From a virus, in IMG/VR virus record IMGVR_UViG_3300018063_000021, positions 1 to 44,805 of that record: a DNA stretch of 44,805 nt. One strand, 5' to 3'. The notes below the pieces were generated by a model that saw only the letters and a program-made list of their open reading frames with translations, had not been told where the DNA came from and did not search any database. Every line of letters begins with the position of its first letter. Positions within the stretch are counted from its first letter, which is position 1. Of the stretch, positions 28,001 to 36,700 are shown in pieces. The translations under genes were made by a program, and so were the position numbers.

Positions 28001-28680
28001 CGAACACGTCCACGAACATCGGGGGGCTCCTCGGGGGGCAGGTCTGCGAAGTCTACACGCGCAAGCTCGTGAACATCGCCCTGTCGCGGATCGGGATCTC
28101 GCGCGTCGTGGCCAACGTGGCCACCGAGCTGAGCGAGGAAGCCGCGACGGCCCGGCGGCACATCAAAGAGGACATCAACGCGGTCCTCCGCGATTTCCCC
28201 TGGCCCTTCGCGACCGCCTACGCCAACCTCGTGCTCGTGGGGGGCACGGCCGCCGTGCCGGTCAACAACGACTGGCAATACAGCTACCGCGCGCCGAACG
28301 CCATGATGTTCGCGCGCCGGATCGCCACGGTCGAGGCCGGCCGGGCGCATCACCCCACCCCGATCCCCTTCCGCGACGGGCTCGACGCGACCGGCCCGGT
28401 CATCTTTACGAACGAGGTCGCGACGGCGACGGTCCCGCTCGTGCTGGAATACACCGTGCGGGTGAGTTGCCCGGCGTTCTTCGGTAACGCGCTCTTCCGC
28501 GATGCGCTCGCCTGGCGGTTCGCGGCGTCCCTGGCGGCGGCGCTGTCACGCGACAAGGACCGAGCGCAATTCTGTCTGGCGATGTATGGGAACGTGCTGA
28601 AGGATGCCGAGGTCGCGGACATGAACGAGCAGCAGCAGGAGCCTGAAGGCGAGGCCGATTGGATCACGGGGCGCGACTGA
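25012..28680 (+). CDS. Adhesin-like protein fused to a tail adaptor (tail tubular protein A)
   Basis: A continuous 1222-residue frame. Residues about 193-366 look like a LamG/concanavalin-type sandwich (ATGQFAFFRVNSSANKTLL, LDTWARLDIIHSAVGN). Residues 376-421 match a small carbohydrate-binding module (AWNAGTGYVGGEIVRW, TYKAREAS, KWMRLS). After a proline linker (about 597-610), residues 629-943 contain three related beta-rich units, two ending in TGVTY-Y--F. From residue 1013 (EVYTRKLVNIALSRIGISRV) to the end it matches the podovirus tail adaptor, T7 gp11-like: helices with EEAATARRHIKEDINAVLRD, then FPWPFATAYANL. Adaptors are normally about 200 residues, so here a receptor-binding array may be built into the adaptor ring. 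The next gene is the nozzle protein, as expected. Confidence 0.75.
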   Translation: MAKTQILDYYIHVRDKTYAEQLTAFLRAGDTDAWPNGVGGLLFVPRADGPDTVNFPIVGVKGEWCIRRAPYTAGPPEGGAAVEFAINDGAYPPAYPLVEVGEAIPATGAGYLSSPWFTNSNDFPRNAATFTRSTGWWLFGSSTKFYWAGHVVYDPPAAGAGTEGSEPTEPAPIRPRRWIDGIETPESGEGATDTLNDFSRVASRSVEGFGVAWRDNSATVQVRTHTLSPDADRHWDRVYLRAVLAFPDAAVSIYRSTGSVVAGSGLLIEVTATGQFAFFRVNSSANKTLLTTAGQLVLDTWARLDIIHSAVGNVFTMDVYLKGVLLVAGLTAPDPGLVRTVTLGRASITGISASSVRLDVDDWIGGLPPYVLDPLLIAWNAGTGYVGGEIVRWTNGGTYKAREASTNLPPVTNPTKWMRLSHATDWLNGSHVALIRPTAFNASHSGWTGDVRHLTQRAAQSTTLGLTSTTALAMVSVDTDAVAQLDNYPGAIGWVGFNVAGFISAGGAPDGKLGYKVGAAAAVLTTVVQAAGMEWRNVLYVDPAPNGDIAQPYKNLAIELRHEKANDATAAVAAILHGCVELVGVFGAEDVVPAVPPVVPSAPPPPTFRGYHTAPYPRSPWGAGQLPFGPVVIKGGTYAGNNLGQDLIFAAAPIWIWIRPLTSDTGGVKWWSSMLAAHISMDQSVNISGLMDATQDFAFVQGSPSADQQMQFLVRIASVHGQVNATGVTYQYIAFCDPAARFSRAGVFALGQNQGPQTVPLDAAAFTPELVFLFKEDLGTTTTDTLILKGPGHATDAVSLMTTGTPVTNALDIGAGSLVARAGLLTAQFADYPYVAFRRADGNNAVGQAGVMAMGSYVGDGAASRTISLAPASGLRPMWAVVQPHNAIAIQRDPSHTTVNSSTLAGTNQTTGITAGSIDGFTVGITLNATGVTYTYFVFPGSATAGNGGWSINAESVPVGSDSSRPADWGEPVEQDAVVTPVVLVDEPDLDQASVLSNTSTNIGGLLGGQVCEVYTRKLVNIALSRIGISRVVANVATELSEEAATARRHIKEDINAVLRDFPWPFATAYANLVLVGGTAAVPVNNDWQYSYRAPNAMMFARRIATVEAGRAHHPTPIPFRDGLDATGPVIFTNEVATATVPLVLEYTVRVSCPAFFGNALFRDALAWRFAASLAAALSRDKDRAQFCLAMYGNVLKDAEVADMNEQQQEPEGEADWITGRD

Positions 28681-28808
28681 TGGCGATGTGGCGCACACAC
28701 TTCAATCTTCTGCGGCGGATGGACACGCTGCTCACGCGCCTCACCTACGGGTGTGTCTGTGCTGCGGGTCTAGCCCTTGGGCTCTGGCTCGGCGCGTGGA
28801 TCTGGTAG
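28680..28808 (+). CDS. Very small membrane protein between tail tube genes
   Basis: A 42-residue protein, MAMWRTHFNLLRRMDTLLTR, then a hydrophobic end GCVCAAGLALGLWLGAWIW. Its ATG shares the last base of the upstream stop (TGATG) and its own stop abuts the next start, so it is fully coupled. A single-span membrane peptide in the tail operon may assist DNA entry or exclude competing phages; unproven. Confidence 0.5.
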   Translation: MAMWRTHFNLLRRMDTLLTRLTYGCVCAAGLALGLWLGAWIW

Positions 28809-31043
28809 ATGGCCGAGAGCGTGATGCAACGGAGCTTCGCCGGTGGCGAGCTGGCGCCGGCGTTCCATGCGCGCGCGGACACCGCGCGCTACCTCTCGGC
28901 CCTCAAGACGTGCAAGAACTTCGTCGTGCGCCGGGAAGGGGGCGTCGAGAATCGGGCGGGCTTTCGGTTCATCCGCGCCTGTAAAACCACCGCGGCCACG
29001 GTCATGCTGATGCCGTTCCATCTGCCGGACGGCAATGGCATGCTCATCGAGGTCGGCGTCGGGTACTTTCGCTTCTACCTGACCGGGGCGCTCGTCACCG
29101 TGACGGGGCTGTCGGCCTGGTCGGCCGTCGTCAACTACGTGCCGGGCGACCTCGTCGTGCAAGGCGGCGTGAACTACTACTGCCACACCGCGAACCTGAA
29201 TCAAGTGCCGCCCAACACGGGCTTCTGGTATGCGATGCCCGCCGGCGGGATCTATGAGATTCCCCACCCCTACGGGGGCAACGGCCTGTTCGACTACAAC
29301 CAGTCGGGCGCGGTGCTCACGCTGACGAGCGCGTTCGAGCCGTCACACGATCTCATCTTCTCGTCCACGACGCGGTGGGTCGTGCGACCCGTGACGACGA
29401 CGCCGGCGATCGCGGCGCCGTCGGGCCTCGGGGGCGTCGCCGGCGCCGCGGGGACCCTCACCTACCGCTACAAGGTCACCGCGGCGGCCGTCGAGACGTA
29501 TGAGGAGTCGAACGCCTCCACCACCGCCACCGTGGCGGCGTGCGCGGAGCCGACGCCGACGGCGCCGAACGTACTCACGTGGACCCCGGTGTCCGGCGCC
29601 GCCGAGTATTACGTCTACTGCGACCGCTACGACAACGGCACGTTCGGGTTCACCGGCACGGCGTCGGCCGCCAGCTTCAACGACACCGGGTTCGTGCCGG
29701 ACTTCAACGTCACGCCGCCGATCCCGCGCGTCTTGTTCACGACCACCAACAACTTTCCGCGCCACTCCGCCTTCCATCAGCAACGTCGGCTGTTTGCGAA
29801 CACGGTCACGGAGCCGGACGCGATCTACGGCTCGCGTGTGGGGTTCCCGTCGAACTTCGGGATCGCCTCGCCGTTGCAGGACGATGACGCGATCACGTTT
29901 CGCATCGCGGGCAACCTGTTTCACCCCGTCCGCCATCTGCTGAGTCTGAAGCAGCTCATCGTGTTCACCGGCGGCGGCGGCTGGTCGGTCGGCCAACCCG
30001 GCGAACCGTTGACACCGTCGAACCTGCCGGCGGATCAACAGCTCTACGCCGGTGCCGCCGACGTGAAGCCGGTGGTCGTCGGCAACAGCGTGATCTACGT
30101 GCAGGCGCGCCAAAGCATCATCCGCGATGCGCAGTTCTCGCAAGGGGTCGAGGGGCTGGCCGGCCGGGATCTCACGGTCTACGCCGCGCACCTGTTCGAG
30201 AACCTCACCATCCGGAAGATCGCCTATCAGGAGAACCCGCACTCCATTGTCTGGTGCGTGCGCGCGGACGGCGTCCTGCTCGGGCTGACCTACCTCCGCG
30301 AACAAGAGGTCTGGGGCTGGCATCGGCACACCACGATCCAGCAGACGCTCACGGCGCAGACGAGCGGGATCATCGAGGACGTGGTGGTCGTGCCCGAAGG
30401 GACCGAGGACGTGGTGTACCTCCTCGTCGCCCGGACCATCGGCGGCGCGACCGTGCGCTACATCGAGCGGCTCGCCAAGCGCGACGCGCGCCCGGCGTTC
30501 TTTGCGACGGACAGCTTCTTCGTGGACTCCGGGCTCACCTACGCCGGCGTGCCCGTGACGACGGTCAGCGGGCTCAGTCATCTGGACGGCCAAGTGGTCG
30601 CGGTCGTAGCGGATGGCGCGGTCGTGTTCGATGGCAACCCGGCGACGCCGGGCGCGTCGGCGTTTGTGGTCACGACCGGCGCGATCACGCTCGCGGTGGC
30701 CGCCAGCTTGATTCATGTGGGGCTGCCGATCCGGTATCCCGACGTGGAACTGCTCGACATGGACGCGGCGGGCTCCGACATCCGGGACCGGAAGAAGCGG
30801 GTCGGCAGTGTGTCGGTGCTCGTGGACCGGTCTAGCCGGTCCTTTTCGGCGGGCGAAGACGAGACGCATCTGCGACAATACACACTCGCGCCGTGGGACA
30901 CGACCGAGCGCGATCACACCGGGCAACTGGAGCTGAGCCTGACCTCCAGCGCGACGAAGCGTGGGCGCGTGCTCATCCGGCAGACCGACCCGTTGCCGTT
31001 AACGATCCTTGGGGTGATTCCGAATGTCGACGTGGGAGGGTGA
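28809..31043 (+). CDS. Tail nozzle protein (tail tubular protein B-like)
   Basis: A 744-residue protein. The N-terminus has the nozzle hallmark: SFAGGELAPAFHARADTARY, LSALKTCKNFVVRREGGVEN, RAGFRFI. Residues about 102-143 form an inserted carbohydrate-binding-like module (WSAVVNYVPGDLVVQGGVNY, FWYAM). Residues about 200-300 look like FN3-type repeats (GTLTYRYKVTAA, ASTTATVAA, AEYYVYCDRYDN). The rest includes FHQQRRLFANTVTEPDAIYG, SRVGFPSNFG and later YVQARQSIIRDAQFSQGVEG, WGWHRHTT, typical of the propeller-like body. It would form the distal tail tube, here with glycan-binding decorations. Confidence 0.85.
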   Translation: MAESVMQRSFAGGELAPAFHARADTARYLSALKTCKNFVVRREGGVENRAGFRFIRACKTTAATVMLMPFHLPDGNGMLIEVGVGYFRFYLTGALVTVTGLSAWSAVVNYVPGDLVVQGGVNYYCHTANLNQVPPNTGFWYAMPAGGIYEIPHPYGGNGLFDYNQSGAVLTLTSAFEPSHDLIFSSTTRWVVRPVTTTPAIAAPSGLGGVAGAAGTLTYRYKVTAAAVETYEESNASTTATVAACAEPTPTAPNVLTWTPVSGAAEYYVYCDRYDNGTFGFTGTASAASFNDTGFVPDFNVTPPIPRVLFTTTNNFPRHSAFHQQRRLFANTVTEPDAIYGSRVGFPSNFGIASPLQDDDAITFRIAGNLFHPVRHLLSLKQLIVFTGGGGWSVGQPGEPLTPSNLPADQQLYAGAADVKPVVVGNSVIYVQARQSIIRDAQFSQGVEGLAGRDLTVYAAHLFENLTIRKIAYQENPHSIVWCVRADGVLLGLTYLREQEVWGWHRHTTIQQTLTAQTSGIIEDVVVVPEGTEDVVYLLVARTIGGATVRYIERLAKRDARPAFFATDSFFVDSGLTYAGVPVTTVSGLSHLDGQVVAVVADGAVVFDGNPATPGASAFVVTTGAITLAVAASLIHVGLPIRYPDVELLDMDAAGSDIRDRKKRVGSVSVLVDRSSRSFSAGEDETHLRQYTLAPWDTTERDHTGQLELSLTSSATKRGRVLIRQTDPLPLTILGVIPNVDVGG

Positions 31044-31044
31044 G

Positions 31045-31368
31045 ATGGACCACAAGCTCGTGTCGATGAAGATCGACCCGAAGGAACGCGAGAAGCGCTA
31101 CACGGACACGGTGGCGGTCGATGCGCCGATCTACCAGTGGGGGCTCGGATTGAACCTGGACAACGAGGCGCTCGACAAGCTCGGGATCGCGTTGCCGAAG
31201 GTCGGCACCACGCTGATGCTCGTGGCGAAGGTGGCGGTGACCAGCGTGTCCGCGCACGAGAGCGACTCCGACACGACCCGGTCGGTGAGCCTGCAGATCA
31301 CTGACATGGCCTTGGAGACGGAAGCGGCCGAATCCTCCCTCGCGGACAAACTCTACGCGGCGACGTAA
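31045..31368 (+). CDS. Capsid-staple-like small virion protein
   Basis: A 107-residue protein: MDHKLVSMKIDPKEREKRYT, then APIYQWGLGLNLDNEALDKL, GIALPKVGTTLMLVAKVAVT, SVSAHESD, and SVSLQITDM. The order 'YpyGL-l-L--E-L-KLG---P-vG-t-----A-VtsVs--e......v-LQItdm' matches the small virion proteins annotated as capsid staples. I chose the ATG at 31045 (after GGGAGGG); an ATG at 31024 would overlap the nozzle gene and add seven residues. Confidence 0.65.
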   Translation: MDHKLVSMKIDPKEREKRYTDTVAVDAPIYQWGLGLNLDNEALDKLGIALPKVGTTLMLVAKVAVTSVSAHESDSDTTRSVSLQITDMALETEAAESSLADKLYAAT

Positions 31369-31397
31369 GCGATGGCTGCCTTCACGGCACTCGGCAT
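31368..31397 (+). repeat. 30-bp direct repeat, copy 2 (gene start module)
   Basis: Identical to 19235-19264. It covers the bases just before the start and the first codons of the core protein gene at 31372, so both genes begin MAAFTALGIG. Confidence 0.9.
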
Positions 31398-31947
31398 TGG
31401 GCTCCTGATCGCGGGCACGGCGACCAAAGTCGTCGGGGCCGTGCGCGCCGGGCGTGCCGCGAAGCGCGCCGGCCTCGCCGCGCAAGAAGCCGCCGAGTCA
31501 CAGGCGCAACTCTCGGACTACAACGCGGCCGTGGCGGAGCTGCAGGCGAAGGATGCCGAGGCCCGTGGCCGTGACGAGGAAGGCCGCTTTCGTCAGCGCG
31601 TGGACGGGATGATTGGCACGCAACGCGCCGGCATCGCGGCCGGGAACATCGACGTGAACTTCGGCTCAGCGGTCGACGTGCAGGCCGACGCGGCGTTCCT
31701 CGGCGAGTTGGACGCGCTGCAGATCCGGACGAACGCGGCGCGCGAAGCCTGGGGCTACAAAGTCGAGGCGGAGGACGCCCGGCAGCGGGCGGTCATTACG
31801 CGCAAAGAAGGCGTCCAGGCGGCAGCGGCGGGTCGTGAGGCGCAAGTCGCGGCGCGGTTTGGCGCTGTCGGGTCCATCATCGAGGGCGCGTCCGCCGTCG
31901 AGTCCAGGTATGGTTTCGGGCGAGGCACGAAGAGCGCGGCGGCCTGA
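31372..31947 (+). CDS. Internal core protein, T7 gp14-like ejection protein
   Basis: A 191-residue protein with a hydrophobic N-terminus (MAAFTALGIGLLIAGTATKV), a long Ala-rich helix, then GRFRQRVDGMIGTQRAGIAA, GNIDVNFGSAVDVQADAAFL, GELDALQIRTNAAREAWGYK. The segment 'QRA-iAAgNIDVn-GSavdVqad-a-LGElDaltIR-NAareAwGY' is the hallmark of podovirus internal virion proteins of gp14 type, which are ejected to form a channel across the outer membrane. Its start module is shared with the gene at 19239. Confidence 0.75.
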   Translation: MAAFTALGIGLLIAGTATKVVGAVRAGRAAKRAGLAAQEAAESQAQLSDYNAAVAELQAKDAEARGRDEEGRFRQRVDGMIGTQRAGIAAGNIDVNFGSAVDVQADAAFLGELDALQIRTNAAREAWGYKVEAEDARQRAVITRKEGVQAAAAGREAQVAARFGAVGSIIEGASAVESRYGFGRGTKSAAA

Positions 31948-33731
31948 TGCCCATCGTCCCCCGCTACGGCGAACGGCAGGTTGGACTCGCGGCGCTGCCC
32001 GGCGCGCGAAAGACGGCCGGGGAAACAGAGGCCTCCACGGGCGTCGGCGTCGAGCGTGCGAAGCAGCAGACCGGGCTCGCCATCGCCGAGTTCGGCGGGC
32101 AGATTGCGCGGATCGGGGCGGAGAACGTCGCGCGCATCGTCCACGAAGAACGCCAGCGGGCGGACGAGGTCTTCGGGCTCAACCTGGAGAATCAGCTCGA
32201 CGCCTGGGAGAATCCGCGCCTCTACGACCCGCAGACGGGCGCCCTCGCGCAGAAGGGCGAGGCCGCCAACGTCCTGCCCGAGCAAGTCAACGGCGAGTTC
32301 AAGAAGCTGACAGGCGATCTCGCTGGCACAGCGTCGAACGACCGCCAGCGGGCCATCGCCGCCAAGTTGTTCGCGAACCGGGCCGCACGGCTGGATATCA
32401 CGCTGCGGCGCCATGTCTTCACGGAGATGCAAACCTACGAGGCCGACGAAGTGAAGGCCTACGTGGCCAACCGGACCAACGCCGCCGTCGCCAACGCGAT
32501 GGACCCGGCGCGTGTCGGGGAAGAGCTGACGAAGGCCATCGAGAAGGTCCGCACGCACGGGCCACGCGCCGGGCTCAGCCCCGAGGCCGTCGAGGCCCAA
32601 GTGCGCGCCGTGAAGACCGAGACGCACGTCGGTGTGATCTACAACCTGCTCGCGCAGCAGCAGCCGAAGGCCGCCACGGTCTACTTCGAGGCGGCCACCG
32701 ATCAAATCGATGGCGACAAACTGGACGATGTCAGGACGGCGCTCACGGAGGGGACCGAGACGGTCGAGGCGCAGAAGATCGCGGACAGGATTCTGCGCGA
32801 GGGTGGGACGCTCACCGAGCAGCGGGCGAAGGCGGCGGCCTACGAAGGCGAGTTACGCGACAAGGTCGAACGGCGGCTCGAACACGACCGCACGATCGCC
32901 GATCGGGAACAGGACGAGGCGACGAAGGAGTCGATGCGCGTCGGCTACGACATCATCGACAAGACCGGCGACCCGACGAAGATCCCGCCGGCACAGTGGG
33001 CGGGGTTCGAGGGCTCGACCCGCTCGGCCATGTGGAGCTACGCCACGCAGCGCGCCGCCGGCAAACCGATCAAGACCGACTGGGCGGTCTACAACCGGCT
33101 GATGCGACAGGCGGCGGATGATCCGGACGGGTTCGCGTCCAGCAAGACCAACCTCATGGCGTACCGGCATCTGCTCGACGATGTCGAGTTCAAGCAGCTC
33201 AATGGGGTGCAGCTCTCGATCGCGAGCGGGAACCGGGACGCCGCGGAGAAGGACCTCGCGCTCTTCCGCACGAAGACGGACATTCTCGACGGCACGCTCG
33301 GGCTCTACGGGATCGACCCGAAGGCGAAGCCGGGCACGCCAGACGGCAACGCCGTCGCGCACGTGCAACGGCAACTTGACCTCGCGATTGAAGCGGCACA
33401 GGCGCCCGACGTCGCCGGGAAACGCAAGAAGCTAACGGGGAATGAAATTCAAGAAAAGCTTGATTTCATTCTCGGCCAGAGTGAAACGGTGCCTGGGTCC
33501 TTCAAGGCGATCTACCGGCCGTTTACCTACGACTGGAGCGATCAGACCAAGCGCGTCGTGGACTTCACGATTGCCGACGTACCGCCGGGGATGCGTCCAC
33601 AGATTGAAGAGGCGCTCCGCCGCGCCGGCACGCCCGTGAACGACAAGACGGTCTTGGACCTCTACATCTCGCACGACCTGCGGATCCGGCGTCTGGGTCC
33701 GTCCATCGGGCCGCGGCCGGCGGGACGCTGA
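31947..33731 (+). CDS. Internal virion/ejection protein (gp15-like)
   Basis: A 594-residue, largely helical, charged protein starting at TGATG after the gp14-like gene. It begins MPIVPRYGERQVGLAALPGA, as do many podovirus core proteins ('P-y-g-rqV--a-lPga'). Long helices with heptads follow (about residues 60-330). The middle has QDEATKESMRVGYDIIDKTG, the C-terminal part has EIQEKLDFILGQSETVPGSF. Function is inferred from position and form: second component of the ejection core, perhaps periplasmic. Confidence 0.65.
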   Translation: MPIVPRYGERQVGLAALPGARKTAGETEASTGVGVERAKQQTGLAIAEFGGQIARIGAENVARIVHEERQRADEVFGLNLENQLDAWENPRLYDPQTGALAQKGEAANVLPEQVNGEFKKLTGDLAGTASNDRQRAIAAKLFANRAARLDITLRRHVFTEMQTYEADEVKAYVANRTNAAVANAMDPARVGEELTKAIEKVRTHGPRAGLSPEAVEAQVRAVKTETHVGVIYNLLAQQQPKAATVYFEAATDQIDGDKLDDVRTALTEGTETVEAQKIADRILREGGTLTEQRAKAAAYEGELRDKVERRLEHDRTIADREQDEATKESMRVGYDIIDKTGDPTKIPPAQWAGFEGSTRSAMWSYATQRAAGKPIKTDWAVYNRLMRQAADDPDGFASSKTNLMAYRHLLDDVEFKQLNGVQLSIASGNRDAAEKDLALFRTKTDILDGTLGLYGIDPKAKPGTPDGNAVAHVQRQLDLAIEAAQAPDVAGKRKKLTGNEIQEKLDFILGQSETVPGSFKAIYRPFTYDWSDQTKRVVDFTIADVPPGMRPQIEEALRRAGTPVNDKTVLDLYISHDLRIRRLGPSIGPRPAGR

Positions 33732-36700
33732 TGTCGCCGCTCAATCAATTCGACGACGAGCTGCAACGGCTCGACGACGATCAGGCGCCGTCGGCGGACC
33801 CCAACCCGTTCTACCAGACGATCCTCGATCAGCGGTCCGCGCGGGAGAGCACACTGCGCCGGTCGATGCGGACGGCGACCGACACGACGCCTGAGCGCGC
33901 CGCGGAGGTCCGTCGGCTGTCCGACCAGCTCCGCGTGCCGGCGCCGATCATCGATCGGGACTTTGAGCGGTATCAGAAGCAGGGCGCCGTCGAGGGGCGG
34001 CCCTATGCGGCGATGCAAGATGAGACGCCGGCGCTCGCGCAGTGGACCGCGAAGCCAGAGAACGCGGCCCTCGCGCAGGATGACCTCGAACAGTTAGGGC
34101 TCCTGGAGTGGCTCGTCACGGCGCCACAACGGGCCTTCGCGCAGTCGGCCGCGCACATGCGGATGGCCGAACTTCGCACGAAAAGCCTCTTTCGGGATCT
34201 GACCCGCGAGGAGCTGGACGCCCTCAATTCGGAGAAGTTCCTCACCGAGTCCGGCGCGCGGCTGGGCGCCGGCGATTCCTGGTTCCGGGGGGCGGTCACG
34301 AGTGGATCCGCGCTCCTGGCCAACGTGCTCTTCGGCGCACAGCGCGCGGGCGCCAAAGGCGTCCTGGGAGCCGTGACGGGCGCCTTTATCGGCGGCGCCG
34401 GCGGGGCTGTGGTCGGCGGGGTGGGGGCCATTCCTGGGGCCGCGGCCGGCGCGAAGTTCGGGCTCTCGGTCGGCTTGGGCGTGGGGGCCGCCCAGTTCGG
34501 GTTCGAGTTGGAGGCCGGGCTCGCCTATGACGAGTTCCAGACCAACCCGGATTTCACCGACGATCTCGGTCGGCCGCTTGATCAGAACGTGGCGAAGGTG
34601 GCCGCGCTGGCCGCTGGCGGGTTGAACGCCGGGCTCGAAGTGGTGGGCTTGGGGATCCTCGCGAAGAGCATCCCCGGCCTCAACCAACTGAAGGGGGCGA
34701 TGGCACGGACCGCGATCGCGACGGCGCTCAAGTCTCCCACCGTGCGCGCGGCGCTCCGCGATGCCTTGGGGAGCTACGGCGGTGTCGTGACGAAGGAAAC
34801 AGCGGTCGAGGTCGCCCAGCGAGCGATTACGATTCTGTCTGGTGAGTTGGGCAAGGCGGTGTCCGGGCAACCGCTGCCGATGCGGACCCCGGACGACGTG
34901 ATGGCCGACCTGGGGCGCGAGGCGGTAGGCGCCGCTCAGGGCTTCGCGTTCGTCGGCCTACCCGGCCCTACCCTCAGCCTCGCGCACGATGTCCAGCGGG
35001 CACGCCAAGCCCAGCACAATGCCACCTGGTTCACGGCCCTCGGGGAAGGGGTGAGCCAGTCAAAGACCGTCACGCGGATGCCGGCAGCGGCGCAAGAGTT
35101 GCTGGAGCAGGCGACCAAAGACGGGCCGATTGGCACGCTCTATGCCCCACTGGATACCTGGACGACGTACTGGCAGGAGAAGGGGATCGACCCGGCCGAG
35201 ATGGCCGCCACGGTCACCGGGGACCGTGCGGCGCTGGCCACGGCCAGGGAGACGGGCGTCGACCTCGCCATCCCCACGGCCCGCTACGCGGTCACGCTGG
35301 CGGGGACCGAGCACAACGGCTTCTTCGGCGGGGAGTTGCGCTTGGGGCCGGAGGAGATGAACGCGCGGGAGGCGACCGCGTTCATCGAGGAGCAGCGCAC
35401 GAAGCAGGAAGCCGAGGCGGGCTTGCCAGCGGCCGAACCGTCCAGCCGAGAGCAGGTCCGGCGGGCGGTGTCCGCGCAGCTCGTCACGGGCGGGCAATTC
35501 ACGGCGGCGACCGCTGAGCCGATCTCGCAACTCCTAGCGGCTGGCATCGGCACGCTGGCCGAAGAGGCCGGGCTCGATCCCGCGGCGCTGTATAGCCGAT
35601 ACGGGTTGACGGTCGCGCGGCCTACCGCCGCCGAGGCGGCACGTGTCACGCCGGGCGCACCGAGCGAGCCGAGCGGGGGGGCCGCGCCGCCCGCCGCACC
35701 CGCGGCGCCCGTCCCGCCGGCGGGATCGGACCTCGTGGTGCCGGGCGAGACGGCCGAGGCGATCCCGGGGTTGGCGGAGCTGGAAGCCGAGCTGGGCGGC
35801 GCGACGCTCGAACCGCGGGGAGAGGAGACGTTCACCGCGAACGTCAGCGAGACGGGCCTGGGGTCCGAGGAAGAGAACCGTCGCCTCGCGGCCATGACGG
35901 CCGCCGGCCAAACCTTTGTCGTCTACGACCGCGCCGGTCGTCGTCGAGTGATTCCGACGGGCGGCGCCGTGGACTACCACGCGCAGAACGGCGAGACCTT
36001 CGGCGTGGAGAGTCGGACCGGGTTCGAGATCCACGAGCACCGGGGCGGCAAAGTGCCTGGCTTGACGGCGCCGGCGGCCGAAGCGCAGACTGGAGTCGCC
36101 GATGCCGAACCCGAGGGTGACCGTCTTGACCTCCGTGCGACAGGGGATGACCCCGCGGTTGGCCTTTTTGAGAGCCGGCCGAGCGTCGCTGAAAATGAGG
36201 TGGCCCGACTCGTCCGTCGGCGCACCGGCGAGTCCGATACAGCCCTCGCCTCCCGCCGCCGCCGCTACGTCGTCGAGGCCCACGCCGTCCGCCGCACGCA
36301 GCACTACGGGGCGCTCTTCGCGCACGTCGCGCACCACGCCGCGCAACTCCAGCCAGACGTAGACCGCGCACTCTTGCAACGCGAGTTCGCGATCCGGATT
36401 GACCTCTGGGAAGAGGCCGCGAGCACCTACACCGAGAGCGGCCACGATCCGCTCGATCTCTTGAAGGCCATCGCCGACCGTGGCGGGCTCAACACAGCCG
36501 ACCCGTCGTTCCCTGGTGAAGTGGCGCTCCTGATGGAGGGGCAGACCTTCGGGCGCGTGCGCGGGGTGAAGGGCGTCTTCCAGAAGGACAGCCGGCAGAC
36601 GCTCGACCTGTTGGCCACGTCACTCCGGCAAGACGATCGCTACGCCTGGATCACGACGCCGGACGTGCTCACCGAGGCGATCGACGACGCGATCCGGCAC

